Positions 48,101 to 51,100 of a stretch of DNA of 64,000 nucleotides are shown here, piece after piece. Origin of the DNA: Canna indica. Lineage: Eukaryota; Streptophyta; Magnoliopsida; Zingiberales; Cannaceae. The DNA is taken from NCBI GenBank assembly GCA_034359265.1, contig CP136896.1, forward strand, positions 16,213,501 to 16,277,500, given 5' to 3'. The notes beneath the pieces are model-generated. The model was not told the origin of the DNA, made no database searches, and worked only from the letters and a program-made list of their open reading frames with translations. The first letter of the stretch is position 1, and each line of letters opens with the position of its first letter. A program made the position numbers and the translations under genes.

Positions 48101-51100
48101 TGTCATCCTCAAGGTTCCCAAAAGCACGAGGAGCATGACAACATTCCTATGTTCGCACACCCCCACCGTCCATGCCACGCCCGAGAATGTGGAGTAGGAG
48201 ATGACGGGAATCACTCCGGACCTATAGGAGATGACTCAACCTATAGATGACTCATAAGCAACAAGAGACGAACCCACATAAGGAAGAGGAAGGACCTCAG
48301 AAACAGAGGATTGCTCTCAAGAATAAATGAAGTACGAAGAATACTCAAAAAATGTGACATATGCTGACATGTAATTCATGTTTCCTCACTTTCCCAACCT
48401 TTTTCTTTCTTTCTACTATGTAACCTAGTTTACCTCAAAATAATCATGTAGCTTACTGCAAATTTTGCTAAGGGCCAATGTAGATACTGATATTTGCATC
48501 ATTGTAAGGTTTGCAAGTGCAAGCATATCTAATTCTACTCCAGCAAGTGAACTTAGTGCTGATTAGGATGGATTGAGGCTCACCAAGTCACTAATAAAAT
48601 CTAAATCTGTTACTGTGTATCCATGTCAGTTATAAATGGTTTTACTCAAGTGTAAGTGCCTAGCTGGCTAGTTGCTATGAAATTTATAAAACTGTGTTTT
48701 CTTTGATCAAATGACTATCTGAATTGTTAAGAAATTAGTGGGACTAACTCCACCCCAAAAGCTAGCTCTTGCCTAAACTATTTAAAGGTTATTTTACCAT
48801 ATCCTTAAGCAATGTGGGACTTTAACACACTCTCCTCACGCCTAGGATTGGACATCTGGAGCATGGAGTTTGCAGGGACTGGAGCAGTGATCATTACAGC
48901 GCATAATAGAAAACCCTCTAATATTTATCTACCCTAGAGAAGAGACCAATCACAGAATAACAAATAATGTGGGAATTTAACGATACTAACAAGGGATCTG
49001 AGAAGTGAACCATCTCATGGCATGAAGAGGCACCTTGATCAGCTCGATGGCCAATTCTACCAGGATCGTCACGCAGAGGCAGCAGGGGCAGATACACGAC
49101 AAGAGCAATCCGACGATCCAGATGACAGCGCCAACGATGGAGATGAGAAGGGAGAGCAAGGCGAAGGGAAGGTAGAGGAGCCACCCGAGCGGCCGGCACT
49201 CGCAGTCGCAATCGCAGCACATCTTCCCTCCCCTCTTCTATATTGCTTGATCCTAATTCGTCGCAGCGAAGTAGAGGGATAGAAGGCACGTGCGGAAGCT
49301 GTTCGATGAATTGCTTGAAGAAGAAGAAGAGGAGAATATGGAGGAAACAAGTCTCTCGCCTGATTATGGATAATGATCACGATTTCAAGAGCAGGGGGGA
49401 AACATCTCAGAGCGTTGGTTGGAGGAGTAAAAAAGGAGAAGCCCCGGACACACTCTCGCCTGTCGCCGACCTCGACTTTGACATCGACGTGGACCATCTC
49501 TTGCAGAGCTTCTCCAACGAAGAACTCCTCCAGCTGTATGCCGACTTCTGGGCGCCCGACTTTCCTTCTCCTCCTCCACCTCCATCTACTACCATGGATG
49601 TGGAGAAGTATGATTCTCCCTCGGGGGAATCCGGCTGTTCTTCCGGTTCTGTCTCCTCGTGCGTGTGCGATCTCAAGAAGTTCCTCTTGGAGGAGGAAGT
49701 AGAGGATGATGAATTCGTCAAGGAGGGCTTTGATGCCGATGATTTCTTCGCCTGTTTGTTCGCCGAAAAATGGGTCATCTGATGGGAAACAGGAGGGTGA
49801 CACTCCCGACTCAGACGCAGTGGTAGAGAGCGAGAGGAAGGAGGAGGAGGTGCCCGCGCAAGTAGAGGTGGACAGGCAGGAGCAGGACGACGATCCGGTC
49901 AGCAAGAAGCTGAGAAGGCAAAATTAGAAATAGAGATTCTGCCATGAAATCGAGGGAGAGGAAGAAAGTATATGTAAAAGAACTTGAAATGAAGAGCAAA
50001 TATTTGGAAGCCGAGTGTCGGCGTTTGGATTATGCTCTCCGGTGTTGTGCAGCGGAGAATCGTCAGTGCTTGCAGAAGGAAAGTTCATTTGATGCTTCCA
50101 CAGCTAAGTAGGAGTCTGTCATACTCTGTGGAATCCCTGCTGCTGGTTCCTGTCTTGGCTCATGACCATCCTTTGCGTGTTCCTTTTGCCAGTTCTGCCC
50201 AACCTCAGTCTGTCCAAAAACAGTCTCAGAAGAGATCTCGATCACGAAATTCTGACGGTCGAAAGACTAACAAATAAGAAATTAGATAAACCTGTAGGAT
50301 CTGGGTTGAGCTAGCTTTTGGGGTGGATTTAGGCCCACTAATTTTTTAACATGGTATGAGATCCAATTTTGTGGTTGATATTGTGCCACCCGCAGATGTC
50401 CAGTCTTGCAAAACTCCACGCTCTAGATGGGCGTGAGGGGGGTGTGTTAAAGTCTCACATTGGTTAAAAATATGGCCAAGATAACCTTTAAATAGTTTGG
50501 GCAATCCTCTCATCATGAGCTAGCTTTTGGAATGAGTTAGGCCTACTAATTTCTTAACATAGTATCAGAGCCTATCCTACGGTTGATATTGTGTCACCCG
50601 CAGATGTCCAGTCCTGCAAACTCCACGTTCCAGATGTCCAATCCTGGGCGTGAGGGGGGTGTGTTAAAGTCCCACATTCGTTAAAAATATGGTCAAGATA
50701 GCCTTTAAATAGTTTGGGCAATCCTCCCCTCTTGAGCTATTTTTTGGGATGAGTTAGGCTCACTAATTTCTTAACTCATTCAAGGATTTTTGGCTGCCAA
50801 CGTTTCCATTTGGTCTCCTCAAACAGCTTGATGAACTCAGGTTCGCCCATTTGTGATAGGAAATCTTACCATTTGACTTCGAACACTCTCAAATATACTT
50901 CTTATCAAGGTTTAAAATCTTGTACCCATACCAGTGAATGGTATGTACGTACAATAGGCCTGTAGGACTTGTATCGGATTTTTCTTTCAATGATGAAAAA
51001 ACACATAATCTACTAATATATGATGAAAAAATACACAAACTTCTCGACCATGGTTCACTACATTAAATAGAAGATGATTTAATCTTCAAGTTACAATAAA

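Larger units (their letters stand above)
45036..48181 (-). mobile_element. Ty3/gypsy-like element E, gag-protease only
   Basis: The left LTR (45036-45578) and truncated right LTR (47819-48181) match from TGTCACGGACTAACTGTTTG onward. The primer site GCTCTGATACCAAC (47805-47818) adjoins the right LTR and a polypurine complement TTCTCCCTCGTCGAC the left. The interior encodes gag and protease on the minus strand but no RT or integrase, so it is a deletion derivative. It is inserted in Copia 2. Confidence 0.85.

Noticed and set aside
49069..49905. 278-codon minus-strand frame opposite the bZIP60-like region
   Set aside because: Antisense shadow of the acidic, low-complexity bZIP N-terminus; in its overlap with taximin it is in a different frame with no motif.
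50297..50775. Cassandra-type TRIM carrying a 5S rRNA sequence
   Set aside because: The LTR shows no 5S-like promoter blocks; it fits a general TRIM.
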